Assembly (NCBI RefSeq): GCF_016134045.1
Contig: NZ_CP065915.1
Coordinates: 1,302,001 to 1,366,000 of the forward strand
Origin: Pelagovum pacificum
GTDB taxonomy: Bacteria > Pseudomonadota > Alphaproteobacteria > Rhodobacterales > Rhodobacteraceae
Direction of reading: 5' to 3'
Length of the DNA stretch: 64,000 bases
In this document: positions 1 through 8,816 of the stretch, in pieces
Numbering within the stretch: the stretch's first letter is position 1
Layout: the number at the start of each line of letters is the position of its first letter
The notes under the pieces: generated by a model
What the model was told of the DNA's origin: nothing
The model's database searches: none
What the model saw: only the letters and a program-made list of their open reading frames with translations
Translations under genes and position numbers: made by a program

Positions 1-357
1 GCGATGCGGATGGGGCCGGACGTGGCGATCGGCCTCGGCGTCCGGGTCGGGCCGACTAGGATCGCGCTGATCACGCTGTCCGTCGCGCTCGCCGCCGCAG
101 CGGTCGCGATGGTTGGGCCGCTCGGCTTCGTCGGACTGGTCGCGCCGCATCTCGCCAGCCGTATGGCGCGATCGGGCGTCGGTGTGCATCTGATCCTGTC
201 GGCCGCCTGCGGGGCGCTGCTGGTCGGGGCGGCGGACCTCGCCGGGCGGACGCTGTTCGCGCCGGTGCAGATCGCGGCAGGCCTCGTCACGTCGGTGATC
301 GGCGTGCCCGTCTTCGTCTGGCTGATCCTGCGCGCCCGGGGCAGCGCCCGGCTATGA
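1..357 (+). CDS. FecCD-family iron-siderophore ABC transporter permease (C-terminal part)
   Basis: The reading frame is open from the first base of the window, so the N-terminal part lies upstream. The visible C-terminal 118 residues hold the FecCD/BtuC-family motif GFVGLVAPHLASR and three hydrophobic segments, as expected for the last helices of an inner-membrane permease for ferric siderophores, haem or cobalamin. The next gene overlaps the stop by 4 bases (ATGA), and a FhuF reductase plus two periplasmic binding proteins follow. This makes ferric-siderophore import the likely role. The substrate cannot be read from the fragment. Confidence 0.85.
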   Translation, partial: AMRMGPDVAIGLGVRVGPTRIALITLSVALAAAAVAMVGPLGFVGLVAPHLASRMARSGVGVHLILSAACGALLVGAADLAGRTLFAPVQIAAGLVTSVIGVPVFVWLILRARGSARL

Positions 358-1217
358 ACATCGCGACAGGACGCCACTGGCCGACGCCGGACCAGCCCAA
401 CCTTCAGGACTGGCGGGCGCTTGCCGACGCGCTGAAGCGCTTGCCGGCCGATCCGACCGGGTTCAGCAGCAGGGTCAGCTTTGAAGCGCCGGAGACCGAT
501 AGCCTGTGGCTCGCCCGGCCCGACGAGAGCCGCCTCGAGGCGTGGCTCGACCGGCAGAAACAGGATGCGGCCGGCGCGGATGACAAGCTCGCGGCCGCCT
601 ACCTGATGGGACGGATCGGCTGGGCGATTTCGACCGTGTTCTGTCCGCTCGGCCTGTCGGACGAATTGCCGCCACTGGCCGCCGAAGCGGTCACGCTGGT
701 GCCGCGCGAAGAGGCGTGGAGCTACGAGGGCGAGAGCGGCAGCGCCGTGATCTACGACCTGTCGCTCAGGCGCACGCCGCTGCGCTGTCCAACCTCGGGG
801 CCGGCCGCCAGCATCGCGCAACTGCACGTATCGCTGCTGTCGCCGATCGTCGCGGCCATCTCGGCGCGCACGCGCCTCGCGCCGGCCGCGCTGTGGCGCA
901 TCGTGGGTGACGGCATGGCGGCGGCGCTGCTGGAGGCAGGCATGCGACACGGGGTGCGGGAGGCGGCGATGCAGATCGCCCTCGATATCCTGCGCGACCG
1001 GAGCGGGCCGCTGTACTCCCGCCAGACCGGGTTCGAGGAAGTGACCCTCCCCGACAGACCGGATTGCGCGGAATGGGTGCGCCTCAGGGGCGGCTGTTGC
1101 CGCTTCTACACCTCCGACGGGGGCGAATATTGCACCACCTGCGTGCTGCGCGACGACGACAGCCGCCGGATGCGCCTGATCGCAGATCTGAGATCAAGAC
1201 AGAAAGGAAACGTCTGA
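354..1217 (+). CDS. FhuF-like siderophore-iron reductase
   Basis: A 287-residue cytoplasmic protein. Near the C-terminus it carries two adjacent cysteines followed after ten residues by C-T-T-C. This Cys-Cys-x10-Cys-x2-Cys pattern is the [2Fe-2S] ligand set of the FhuF family. FhuF proteins reduce ferric iron in imported hydroxamate siderophores so that the iron is released in the cytoplasm. The gene overlaps the permease upstream by 4 bases and its stop overlaps the next start by 1 base, so all appear translated as one operon. The N-terminal two thirds have no catalytic motif that I can name. Confidence 0.82.
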   Translation: MNIATGRHWPTPDQPNLQDWRALADALKRLPADPTGFSSRVSFEAPETDSLWLARPDESRLEAWLDRQKQDAAGADDKLAAAYLMGRIGWAISTVFCPLGLSDELPPLAAEAVTLVPREEAWSYEGESGSAVIYDLSLRRTPLRCPTSGPAASIAQLHVSLLSPIVAAISARTRLAPAALWRIVGDGMAAALLEAGMRHGVREAAMQIALDILRDRSGPLYSRQTGFEEVTLPDRPDCAEWVRLRGGCCRFYTSDGGEYCTTCVLRDDDSRRMRLIADLRSRQKGNV

Positions 1218-2170
1218 TGAGAGCTCTCGTGACCGCGCTGATCGCGCTCGCTGCCGGGCCGGCGCTGGCCCAGGATTTTCCGCTGACCATCGAGCACAAG
1301 TTCGGCCAGTCCGTCATCGAGGCAGCGCCGGAGCGGGTCGCGACGGTCGATTACAATGGCGCGGACAACCTGCTGGCGCTCGGCCTGCAGCCGGTCGTCG
1401 TGCGCGACTGGTTCGGCGATCAGCCCCGCGCGGTCTGGCCGTGGGCGGATGCGCTGCTCGATGAAACACCCGAGATCCTGAGTGGCGAGCTGAACTTCGA
1501 ACAGATCGCCGCCGCCGAGCCGGACCTGATCACCGCCGTCTGGTCGGGCATCACACCCGAGGATTACGAGCGGCTGTCGCAGATCGCCCCGGTCGTCGCC
1601 GTGCCCGAAGGCACTGCCGATTACGCGCTCGGCTGGAAGGATCAGGCGCTGATCGTCGGACGCGCAGTCGGTCGCGCGGACGAGGCGGAGGCGCAGGTCG
1701 TCGCCATCGAGGACCGGATCGCTGCGATGCGGGACGCCCACCCAGAGTGGGCGGGCAAGACCACGACGCTCGCGACCTACTGGGACGGGCAGCCCGGCAT
1801 CTACCTGCGCGACGACTCCCGCGTTCTGCTGCTGTCGGAGCTCGGCTTCGCCAACAACCCGGTCGTGGAGGAGCTGTCGGACGACATGAACTTCTATGCC
1901 GACGTGTCGGAAGAGCGGATCGAGGCGTTCGACTCCGACCTGCTGCTCTGGTTCGCGGACGCTTACCTGGACGAAATGCAGGACATCGCGTTCCGGCCCG
2001 CGCTGGACGCGGTGCAGGAGGGGCGGGAGTTGTTCCTCGGCCGGCAGATGACGAGCGCCTTCAGCCACACCTCTCTGCTGTCGCTGCCTTATCTCTTCGA
2101 CACGCTCGAACCCCGGCTCGAGGCGGCCTTCGACGGCGGCATCCCAGAAGCCGACCGGATCACCGAGTGA
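1217..2170 (+). CDS. Iron-siderophore ABC transporter substrate-binding protein (copy 1)
   Basis: A 317-residue periplasmic protein. The ATG at 1217 overlaps the fhuF-like stop by one base, follows an AAGGAAA ribosome site and gives a clear signal peptide ending in ALA-QDF, whereas the in-frame ATG upstream would bury it. The body resembles FepB/FhuD-type class III binding proteins: two lobes joined by a long helix, with PERVATVDYNGADNLLALG near the N-terminus. It should deliver ferric siderophore to the FecCD permease. It is clearly related to the next gene along its whole length, so the two look like a tandem duplication. Confidence 0.85.
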   Translation: MRALVTALIALAAGPALAQDFPLTIEHKFGQSVIEAAPERVATVDYNGADNLLALGLQPVVVRDWFGDQPRAVWPWADALLDETPEILSGELNFEQIAAAEPDLITAVWSGITPEDYERLSQIAPVVAVPEGTADYALGWKDQALIVGRAVGRADEAEAQVVAIEDRIAAMRDAHPEWAGKTTTLATYWDGQPGIYLRDDSRVLLLSELGFANNPVVEELSDDMNFYADVSEERIEAFDSDLLLWFADAYLDEMQDIAFRPALDAVQEGRELFLGRQMTSAFSHTSLLSLPYLFDTLEPRLEAAFDGGIPEADRITE

Positions 2171-2205
2171 GCGCCTGCCGTTTCCATCCAGAAGGACCTT
2201 TCGCC

Positions 2206-3162
2206 ATGAAACCGATCATTGCCGCCGTTGTCGCGCTCATCGCCTTGCCTGCCTGGGCGCAGGACTTTCCCGTGGAGATCGAGACGAAATTCGGCACCGT
2301 CCCCATCGAGACGCAGCCTGAACGCGTGGCGACGGTCGACTACGCGGGCGCCGACAACGTGCTCGCGCTCGGCTTCCAGCCGCTGACCGTACGCGAGTGG
2401 TTCGGACCTTATGAGAACGGCCTCTGGCACTGGGCGCAGGAGGTTGCGAGTGACGACCCCGTGCTGCTGTCCGGGCAGCTCGACTTCGAAGCGATCGCCG
2501 CCACGGATCCTGACGTGATCCTCGGCCTGCGGTCCGGGATCACGGCGGACGAGTTCGGACAATTGTCCGCCATCGCACCCACGGTCGCTGTGCCGCCCGG
2601 TGCCGGGGACTACGACCTCGACTGGCAGGCGCAGGCGCGGCTGGCCGGTCGCGCTCTTGGCCGCGAGGACGAGGCGGAGCGGCAGATCGCCGACATCGAG
2701 GAGCTGTTCGCGGAGACCGCCGCCGCCCACCCGGAGTGGGAGGGCAAGACCATGACCGTGCTCACCTATTACGACGGGTCGGTCGGGCTCTATACCGCGA
2801 CTGACAGTTCGGTGCGGACCTTCGAGGCCTTTGGGCTCGTGCCGCATCCGAAAGTCATCGAGCTGTCGCAGCCGGGGCAGTTCTACGTCGAGATCAGCCA
2901 GGAAATCCTGCCCGAGCTCGATGCCGACGTGATCCTGTGGTTCTCCCCGCAGGACGACGAGAACGTGCAGGGTCTGGTCGCCCGCGACTCGATGCGCGCG
3001 GTGGAGGAGGGGCGGGAGATCTTCCTGTCGCTCGAAAGCCCGGCGAATGGCGCGCTGTCGCACGGCTCCCTCCTGTCGCTGCCCTACGCGGTGGAGCGGC
3101 TGACGCCACTGCTGGACGCCGCGCTCGACGGTGATCCGGAGACGCCGGTCGCGCACGAGTAG
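2206..3162 (+). CDS. Iron-siderophore ABC transporter substrate-binding protein (copy 2)
   Basis: A 318-residue periplasmic binding protein starting at an ATG after an AAGGAC ribosome site, with signal peptide ending AWA-QDF. It shares long blocks with copy 1 (PERVATVDY, GADN, LALG, the C-terminal SLLSLPY) but differs in many surface positions, which suggests duplication followed by specialisation for another ferric chelate. It lies 35 bases after copy 1 and is probably the last gene of the iron operon, since about 390 non-coding bases follow. No ATPase gene is visible downstream; it must lie upstream of the window or elsewhere. Confidence 0.85.
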   Translation: MKPIIAAVVALIALPAWAQDFPVEIETKFGTVPIETQPERVATVDYAGADNVLALGFQPLTVREWFGPYENGLWHWAQEVASDDPVLLSGQLDFEAIAATDPDVILGLRSGITADEFGQLSAIAPTVAVPPGAGDYDLDWQAQARLAGRALGREDEAERQIADIEELFAETAAAHPEWEGKTMTVLTYYDGSVGLYTATDSSVRTFEAFGLVPHPKVIELSQPGQFYVEISQEILPELDADVILWFSPQDDENVQGLVARDSMRAVEEGREIFLSLESPANGALSHGSLLSLPYAVERLTPLLDAALDGDPETPVAHE

Positions 3163-3551
3163 GGGCGGGGGCATGGGTAAGGTGTCGCGCTCGCCTTCAG
3201 CTGCGGACACCGGGGAATCGGTCCTCGCCAAAGATCGGTCTCAGGGCTTTTGCAGCTCTGAGTCGGCGGGCTTGTTCAGCGCCTTAGATGGAGCGGACCG
3301 CGTGGACGCTCAGTAGATAGCCACAGGATCGCGGTCAAAACCCGTGAAATTGCGCGTGATACGCAGGCAATTGATTATTCCATGTGCGGAAACGGCACGA
3401 ATTTTGCCGATCGGGACATTTTCATTTGTCAGACATTTGTCATCCGGCAAATGCTGGAGGTGCCGGACGCAAAGCCTGTCTGCCTCTCCGGGACGAGAGG
3501 GTGCCGGGGCGCACGGCCAGAAAAGCAATGACGACAACGGGGAACGTCCTA
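3163..3551. other. Intergenic region, 389 bases, probable promoter of the peptide-type importer
   Basis: No coding frame here looks real. The second half is less GC-rich than its surroundings and contains the direct repeat ATTTGTC (3424-3430 and 3435-3441) overlapping an inverted repeat listed separately. It probably holds the end of the iron operon and the promoter of the family-5 importer. I did not find a convincing Rho-independent terminator or a Fur/RirA-type box. Confidence 0.5.
3434..3453. promoter_or_regulatory. Inverted repeat CATTTG-N8-CAAATG, candidate operator
   Basis: Perfect 6-base arms separated by 8 bases, about 100 bases ahead of the binding-protein start. A GntR/FadR-type regulator ends the same gene cluster and could bind here. 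The link is inference: the motif does not match a consensus I know for that family. Confidence 0.25.
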
Positions 3552-5156
3552 ATGCTCAAGCGACTACCGAAACTGGCCGGTGCGCTGGCCGTCACCACCG
3601 CGATGGCGGCGCCCGCGCTCGCGCAGACGACCATCCTGGCGCCGGGTCAGAACACCGTCGGCACTTACATGGACTACATGAAGACGGTCTACGACCGGGC
3701 CACCTTCGCCGAACTGCTGCAGATTCCGATCGCGACCTTCGACAAGAACTTCGAGCTGACGCCGATGGCGGCCGAAAGCTGGGAGCAGTCCGAGGACGGG
3801 CTGACCTGGACCTTCAATCTCCGCCAGGACCTCGTCTGGTCCGACGGGGAGCCGCTGACGGCCGAGGATTACGTCTACGCGCTCGAACGCGCGGCGACCG
3901 GCGGTTACGACTTCGCGTGGTACTGGGACTTCGCCGGTGGCATCGCGGGCTGGGCCGAGGTCACGGCGGGCGAAGCCGATGTCGACACGCTCGGCCTCGA
4001 AGCGGTCGACGACTACACGATCGAAGTCACGACCAATGCGCCCAAGCCCTACCTGCCTTCGGTGATGAGCCTCTGGTATCCGGTGCCCAAGCACGTGGTG
4101 GAAGAGCTCGGTGACGACTGGGCGCTGAGCGTCGACACGATCATCAGCTCCGGCCCGTTCGAAATCGAAAGCTGGGAGAAGTCGAACAACTCCGTCGTCT
4201 TCACCGCCTCCGACAGCTACGCCGGCCCGTGGCCCGCGCAGATCGACCGTCTTGAAGTCGACCCGACGCTCGGCGCGCCCGAAGTCGGCCTGCCGGCCTT
4301 CCTCGCCGGCGACGCGGATTACTCGTTCCTCAACACCGGTCAGCTTCCGGTGGCCGAGGCCCGCTATCCCGACGGGATTCGCCGCAACGCGGTCTTCGCG
4401 ACGTCTTATCTGTCGTTCGACATGAGCTCGGAGCCGTTCGACGACGTCAACGTCCGCCGCGCCTTCTACTACGCGATCGATCGGGACGAGCTGACCTCCA
4501 CCGTGCTGCGCGACATCGCGATCCCGGCCGGCTCGATCCTTCCGCCGGGCTATCCCGGGTACAATCCGTCGGTCGTCGAGCAGGCGGTCTTCGATCCCGA
4601 GATGGCGCAGCAATACCTGGCCGATGCGGGCTACCCGGATGGCGAAGGCTTCCCGGAGCTCGAGATCTGGATCCGTGAAGAGGGCGGCTACAACAGTGCC
4701 ATCGTTCCGGCGATGGCCCAGTACCTGCAGGCGGAGTTCGAGGAGAACCTCGGCGTGTCGCTGACGATCCGCTCGCAGCCGTCGGCGGAATGGATGGACG
4801 GCCTGCTGAACAAGCGCGGCAAGCTCTTCATCTCGCCTTATGAGTACGACTACCTCGACCCGTCCAACTTCTACGGCATCTTCTACAACGGCGGCCGTCA
4901 CGACTACCATGTCGACGCCTACGACGAAGTCGTCGCGGAAGCGGACTCCGAGAGCGACTGGGACACCCGGTACGAGCTCTATGCCGAGGCCGAGGGCATC
5001 ATGATCGAGGAAGGCATGATCGTTCCGCTGGTGCACCCGATCACCACGGCGGTCATTTCCGAAGAACTCGGCGGTGAGGCCTCCACGCCGAACGAGCTCG
5101 GCTTCACGCCGCTCGACCGGCTCGGCCACTACTTCTTCACCCACCTGACGAAGTAA
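3552..5156 (+). CDS. Family-5 (peptide/nickel type) ABC transporter substrate-binding protein
   Basis: A 534-residue periplasmic protein of the SBP_bac_5 family that binds oligopeptides, glycosides, opines or similar solutes. The chosen ATG follows GGGGAAC and yields a signal peptide cleaved after ALA. An ATG eight codons earlier (3528) is possible; the longer upstream frame is not credible. Family features include MAESWEQSEDGLTWTFNLR and the long central SBP fold. It heads a cluster with a fused double ATPase, two permeases, a PLP enzyme and a FadR-type regulator. The ligand cannot be predicted; the PLP enzyme suggests an amino-acid-derived compound. Confidence 0.88.
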   Translation: MLKRLPKLAGALAVTTAMAAPALAQTTILAPGQNTVGTYMDYMKTVYDRATFAELLQIPIATFDKNFELTPMAAESWEQSEDGLTWTFNLRQDLVWSDGEPLTAEDYVYALERAATGGYDFAWYWDFAGGIAGWAEVTAGEADVDTLGLEAVDDYTIEVTTNAPKPYLPSVMSLWYPVPKHVVEELGDDWALSVDTIISSGPFEIESWEKSNNSVVFTASDSYAGPWPAQIDRLEVDPTLGAPEVGLPAFLAGDADYSFLNTGQLPVAEARYPDGIRRNAVFATSYLSFDMSSEPFDDVNVRRAFYYAIDRDELTSTVLRDIAIPAGSILPPGYPGYNPSVVEQAVFDPEMAQQYLADAGYPDGEGFPELEIWIREEGGYNSAIVPAMAQYLQAEFEENLGVSLTIRSQPSAEWMDGLLNKRGKLFISPYEYDYLDPSNFYGIFYNGGRHDYHVDAYDEVVAEADSESDWDTRYELYAEAEGIMIEEGMIVPLVHPITTAVISEELGGEASTPNELGFTPLDRLGHYFFTHLTK

Positions 5157-5171
5157 GCCCAACCCCTTTGC

Positions 5172-5194
5172 CCTCCGCCCCGCGCGGGCGGGGG
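5172..5194 (+). terminator. GC-rich hairpin between binding protein and ATPase genes
   Basis: CCTCCGCCC (5172-5180) pairs with GGGCGGGGG (5186-5194) through one G-U pair, leaving a 5-base loop. No T run follows. It lies 16 bases after the binding-protein stop inside the operon, so partial termination or 3'-end protection of the binding-protein message is more likely than full termination. Confidence 0.5.
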
Positions 5195-5218
5195 GCATGA
5201 CAGCGATCGGGACATCTC

Positions 5219-6973
5219 ATGCCACTCGTGGAAATCGAAGACCTCCGGGTCAGCTTCCGGCAATACGGCGGCGCCGTGGATGCGGTGCGCGGCGTGAGCT
5301 TCACGCTCGAGGACGGCGAAAGCCTCGGCATCGTCGGCGAGAGCGGCTCGGGCAAGTCGGTAAGTTGCAGCGCGCTGCTGCGCCTGCTGCCGGGCACCGC
5401 CGAAGTGACGGCAGCCAAGCTGAAGCTCGACGGGATCGACGTCGCCAAGGCCCGCCGGGACGACCTGACCCGGCTGCGCGGCAAGTCGGCGGCGATGATC
5501 TTTCAGGATCCGATGTCGGCTTTCGACCCGGTCTTCACCATCGGCCACCAGATCTGCGAGACGATCATGGCGCACCGCAACGTGTCGCGCCGCGCCGCGC
5601 TGAACGAGGCCGAGGAGCTTCTGCTGCGGGTCGAGATCAAGAACGCGCGGGACGTCCTCAACTACTATCCGCACCAATTGTCGGGCGGCATGCTGCAGCG
5701 GGCGATGATCGCCATGGCGCTGTCCTGCCGGCCCAAGGTGCTGATCGCGGATGAGCCCACAACGGCGCTCGATGTCACGATCCAGGCGCAGATCCTCCAG
5801 CTCATCAAGAAGGTGCAGGCCGAATTCGGCATGGCATTGATCATGATCACCCACGACCTCGGCGTCATCGCCGAGACGGTCGACCGCGTGCTCGTCATGT
5901 ATCGCGGCGAGGTGATGGAGCAGGGCGAGGTCCAGCAGATCTTCGACGCGCCCAGGCATGAGTACACGAAGCAGCTGCTCGCCAGCCTGCATGCCAGTTT
6001 CGAACCCTCGCGTGAGGCGGCGGACGACACGCCCGCGCTCGAGCTGCGGGAACTTGCCAAGACCTACATCGTGCGCCGGCGGAGCGGCCTCCGTGTGAGG
6101 CACGTCGATTTCCAGGCGGTGGACGGGGTGAGCCTCGCGCTGCCGAAGAACCGAATCCTGGCCGTCGTCGGCGAAAGCGGGTCGGGCAAGACCACGACCG
6201 GCATGATGGCCATGCGCCTGACCGACGTCACACGGGGACAGATCCTGGTCGACGGCACGGATATCTCGACACTCTCGCGCGAGGCGCTGAAGCCATGGCG
6301 CAAGAGGATGCAGATCGTCTTCCAGGACAGCTACTCCGCGCTCGACCCGATGATGACGCTGACCCAGATCATCGCGGAGCCGCTGCATATCCACGGCATG
6401 GGCACCGCGCGCGAGCAGCAGGAGAAGGCGCTGGAGTGGCTTGAGCGAGTCGGCCTCGACCGGTCCTTCGCCAGCCGCTACCCGCACGAGCTGTCGGGCG
6501 GCCAGCGGCAGCGTGTCGCCATCGCCCGCGCGCTGATCCTCGGGCCCGACGTGCTGGTCGCGGACGAGCCGACCTCTGCGCTCGATGTCACGGTCAAGGC
6601 GCAGATCATCGGTCTGCTGAAGCGGCTTCAGGCGGAGATGGGCCTGTCGATGCTGTTCATCAGCCACGATCTGTCGACGGTGAAGTCGCTGACCGACTCC
6701 GTCGTCGTGATGTATCGCGGCCGCGTGGTGGAGGAGGCGCCGACGGAACGGATCTTCGCCGATCCGCGCCATCCCTACACCCGTGCGCTGCTCGCCGCCG
6801 TCCCCGCCACCAACCCGCGCGACAAGCGGGAGCGGACCTTCCTGTCCGCGGACGAGATCCTCGCCGGCATCCCGCGCATGGGGGCTGCCGAGGCCGGAAC
6901 CGCCGCCAACGACGCCCCGCAACTCGTCACCGTCGCACCCGGCCACCGGGTCGAAACCTACGTGACCGCCTGA
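5219..6973 (+). CDS. Peptide-type ABC transporter ATP-binding protein, two fused ATPase domains (DppD-DppF type)
   Basis: A 584-residue protein with two complete nucleotide-binding domains in one chain. The first has Walker A GESGSGKS at residues 40-47, signature LSGGM and Walker B LIADEPT. The second, starting near residue 280, has [17 protein letters not shown] and LVADEPT. Such fusions replace separate DppD and DppF subunits and energise a DppBC-type permease. It lies between the binding-protein and permease genes on the same strand. Both halves keep all catalytic motifs, so both sites should hydrolyse ATP. Confidence 0.92.
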   Translation: MPLVEIEDLRVSFRQYGGAVDAVRGVSFTLEDGESLGIVGESGSGKSVSCSALLRLLPGTAEVTAAKLKLDGIDVAKARRDDLTRLRGKSAAMIFQDPMSAFDPVFTIGHQICETIMAHRNVSRRAALNEAEELLLRVEIKNARDVLNYYPHQLSGGMLQRAMIAMALSCRPKVLIADEPTTALDVTIQAQILQLIKKVQAEFGMALIMITHDLGVIAETVDRVLVMYRGEVMEQGEVQQIFDAPRHEYTKQLLASLHASFEPSREAADDTPALELRELAKTYIVRRRSGLRVRHVDFQAVDGVSLALPKNRILAVVGESGSGKTTTGMMAMRLTDVTRGQILVDGTDISTLSREALKPWRKRMQIVFQDSYSALDPMMTLTQIIAEPLHIHGMGTAREQQEKALEWLERVGLDRSFASRYPHELSGGQRQRVAIARALILGPDVLVADEPTSALDVTVKAQIIGLLKRLQAEMGLSMLFISHDLSTVKSLTDSVVVMYRGRVVEEAPTERIFADPRHPYTRALLAAVPATNPRDKRERTFLSADEILAGIPRMGAAEAGTAANDAPQLVTVAPGHRVETYVTA

Positions 6974-6984
6974 GAGGAGACGCA

Positions 6985-7914
6985 ATGCTCGGATATGTCC
7001 TGCGGCGGCTGATCTCGGTCGCTTTCACCTTCATAGCTGTGTCGATCATCATCTTCCTGATGATGCACTCCGTCCCCGGCGGGCCGTTCGACGGCAACGA
7101 TATGCCGGTGTCTGAGGCCGTGCGGGCGCGCATGATGGAGCGGCTGGGCCTCGATCAGCCACTCCACGTCCAGTACTTGAAGTACATGTGGGGGGTGCTC
7201 CACTTCGACTTCGGCGTCCCGTTCCAGAGCCCCGGTGAAACCGTTCTCGAGCTGCTGTCGCGGGCCTGGGTGCCGAGCCTGATCCTCGGCGGGCTGGGCG
7301 TGGCCATCGGCGCACCGCTCGGCATCCTGCTCGGCATGGCGGCGGCGCTGAACCGGAACAGCTGGATCGACTACCTCGCCTCGGCCTTCGCGACGCTCGG
7401 CCTTACTGTGCCGGTGTTCGTCATCTCGATGCTGCTGATCCTCGTCTTCGCGGTGTGGCTGAACTGGTTCCCGGCGAGCGGCTGGCCCTCGCCGGACCGC
7501 TGGGTGTTGCCGATCGCGGCCTACGCGGCGATCCCGCTGGCGACCTACGCCCGCTACACGCGCTCGGCGATGCTCGACACGATGAGCCGGCCATTCGTGA
7601 CGGTGCTGCGCGCCAAGGGGCTGAGCGAGCGGCGGATCGTCTTCCAGCACGTGATGCGAAACTCCGCCATCCCGCTCGTCACCGTGTTTCTGCCGATGTT
7701 CATCGGCACAGCGACGGGGTCCATCTTCGTCGAGGCGATGTTCCGGGTGCCGGGGCTTGGCGCCTACTTCGTGTCCTCGATCGAGAACCGGGACTATCCG
7801 CTCGAGATGGCGCTGATGCTGATGATCACCTTCATGTACTGCATCGCCTACCTGCTGTCCGACATCGTCTACGCGCTCATCAATCCCCGCATCCGGGTCG
7901 GAGGACAGGCATGA
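6985..7914 (+). CDS. ABC transporter permease, DppB type
   Basis: A 309-residue inner-membrane protein with the DppB/OppB N-terminal signature (LRRLISVAFTFIAVS, then MMHSVPGGPFD), about six membrane segments and the EAA loop LRAKGLSERRIVFQHVMRN that contacts the ATPase. An AGGAG ribosome site precedes the ATG. Its stop overlaps the start of the second permease by four bases (ATGA), so the two subunits are probably made in equal amounts as a heterodimer. Substrate unknown. Confidence 0.9.
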   Translation: MLGYVLRRLISVAFTFIAVSIIIFLMMHSVPGGPFDGNDMPVSEAVRARMMERLGLDQPLHVQYLKYMWGVLHFDFGVPFQSPGETVLELLSRAWVPSLILGGLGVAIGAPLGILLGMAAALNRNSWIDYLASAFATLGLTVPVFVISMLLILVFAVWLNWFPASGWPSPDRWVLPIAAYAAIPLATYARYTRSAMLDTMSRPFVTVLRAKGLSERRIVFQHVMRNSAIPLVTVFLPMFIGTATGSIFVEAMFRVPGLGAYFVSSIENRDYPLEMALMLMITFMYCIAYLLSDIVYALINPRIRVGGQA

Positions 7915-8813
7915 CCGACGTCACCACTCAGGTCGAAACCCCGGTCGTCGCACCGCACCAGCGGCAGCGCAGCCCGCTGTGGTTCGCGTGGCAGCGCTTC
8001 CTGTCGAACAAGGCCGCGGTCGCGGGCGGGGCGGTGCTGTCCGTGCTGATCCTGATGGCGATCTTCGCGCCGCTCATCACGCCGGTCCCGCCGACAGCGC
8101 AGAGCTTTCTGACGGAGTCGCTGGCCTTCCCGTCGTCCGAGCACTGGTTCGGCGTCGACAACCTCGGCCGGGATTTCTACACGCGCATCGTCTACGGCGC
8201 ACGGGTGTCGCTTTCGATCGGGTTCATCGCCGCGGCCTTCTCGGTGCTCATCGGTATCCCGCTCGGCGCGCTCGCCGGGTTCTTCGGCGGCACCGTGGAC
8301 TGGGTCATCATGCGCATCATCGAGCTGTTCTCGGTCGTGCCGCCGCTGCTGGCGGCGATGCTGCTCGGCGCGCTGTCGGGCGGAGGCTATCCCACCATCG
8401 TCGCCATCGCCGCGCTGTTCGGCTGGGTGCAGGTCTGCCTGCTGGTCCGCGCCCAGGTGAAGGCGCTGCGCGAGAAGGAATTCGTGCGCGCGGCGCAGGC
8501 GCTCGGCGCGTCGCCCGGCTACATCATCCGCCGCCACCTCATCATGAACTCGGTGAGCCCGATCATCGTCGGCTTCGTGCTGGCCATTCCGCTCGCCATG
8601 ATGCTGGAGGCGTCGCTCAGCTTTCTCGGCATCGGTGTTCCCCCGCCGACCCCGACATGGGGCCAGATGATCAGCGAGGGCATCGACTACATGTTCTTCT
8701 ACTGGCATCTCGCCGTCTTCCCAACGGCCGCGCTGGCCATAACGGTGCTCGCCACGTCGCTCTTCGGAGACGGTCTGCGCGATGCTCTCGACCCCACCCT
8801 GAAAGGCCGCTGA
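7911..8813 (+). CDS. ABC transporter permease, DppC type
   Basis: A 300-residue inner-membrane permease of the DppC/OppC type. It has an N-terminal cytoplasmic stretch, a first membrane helix, the periplasmic motif HWFGVDNLGRDFYTRIVYG typical of DppC, an EAA loop (RAAQALGASPGYIIRRHL) and a C-terminal FGDGLRDALDP. The start was set at the ATG overlapping the previous stop (ATGA). It pairs with the DppB-type permease and the fused ATPase to complete the importer. Confidence 0.9.
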   Translation: MTDVTTQVETPVVAPHQRQRSPLWFAWQRFLSNKAAVAGGAVLSVLILMAIFAPLITPVPPTAQSFLTESLAFPSSEHWFGVDNLGRDFYTRIVYGARVSLSIGFIAAAFSVLIGIPLGALAGFFGGTVDWVIMRIIELFSVVPPLLAAMLLGALSGGGYPTIVAIAALFGWVQVCLLVRAQVKALREKEFVRAAQALGASPGYIIRRHLIMNSVSPIIVGFVLAIPLAMMLEASLSFLGIGVPPPTPTWGQMISEGIDYMFFYWHLAVFPTAALAITVLATSLFGDGLRDALDPTLKGR

Positions 8814-8816
8814 CCC

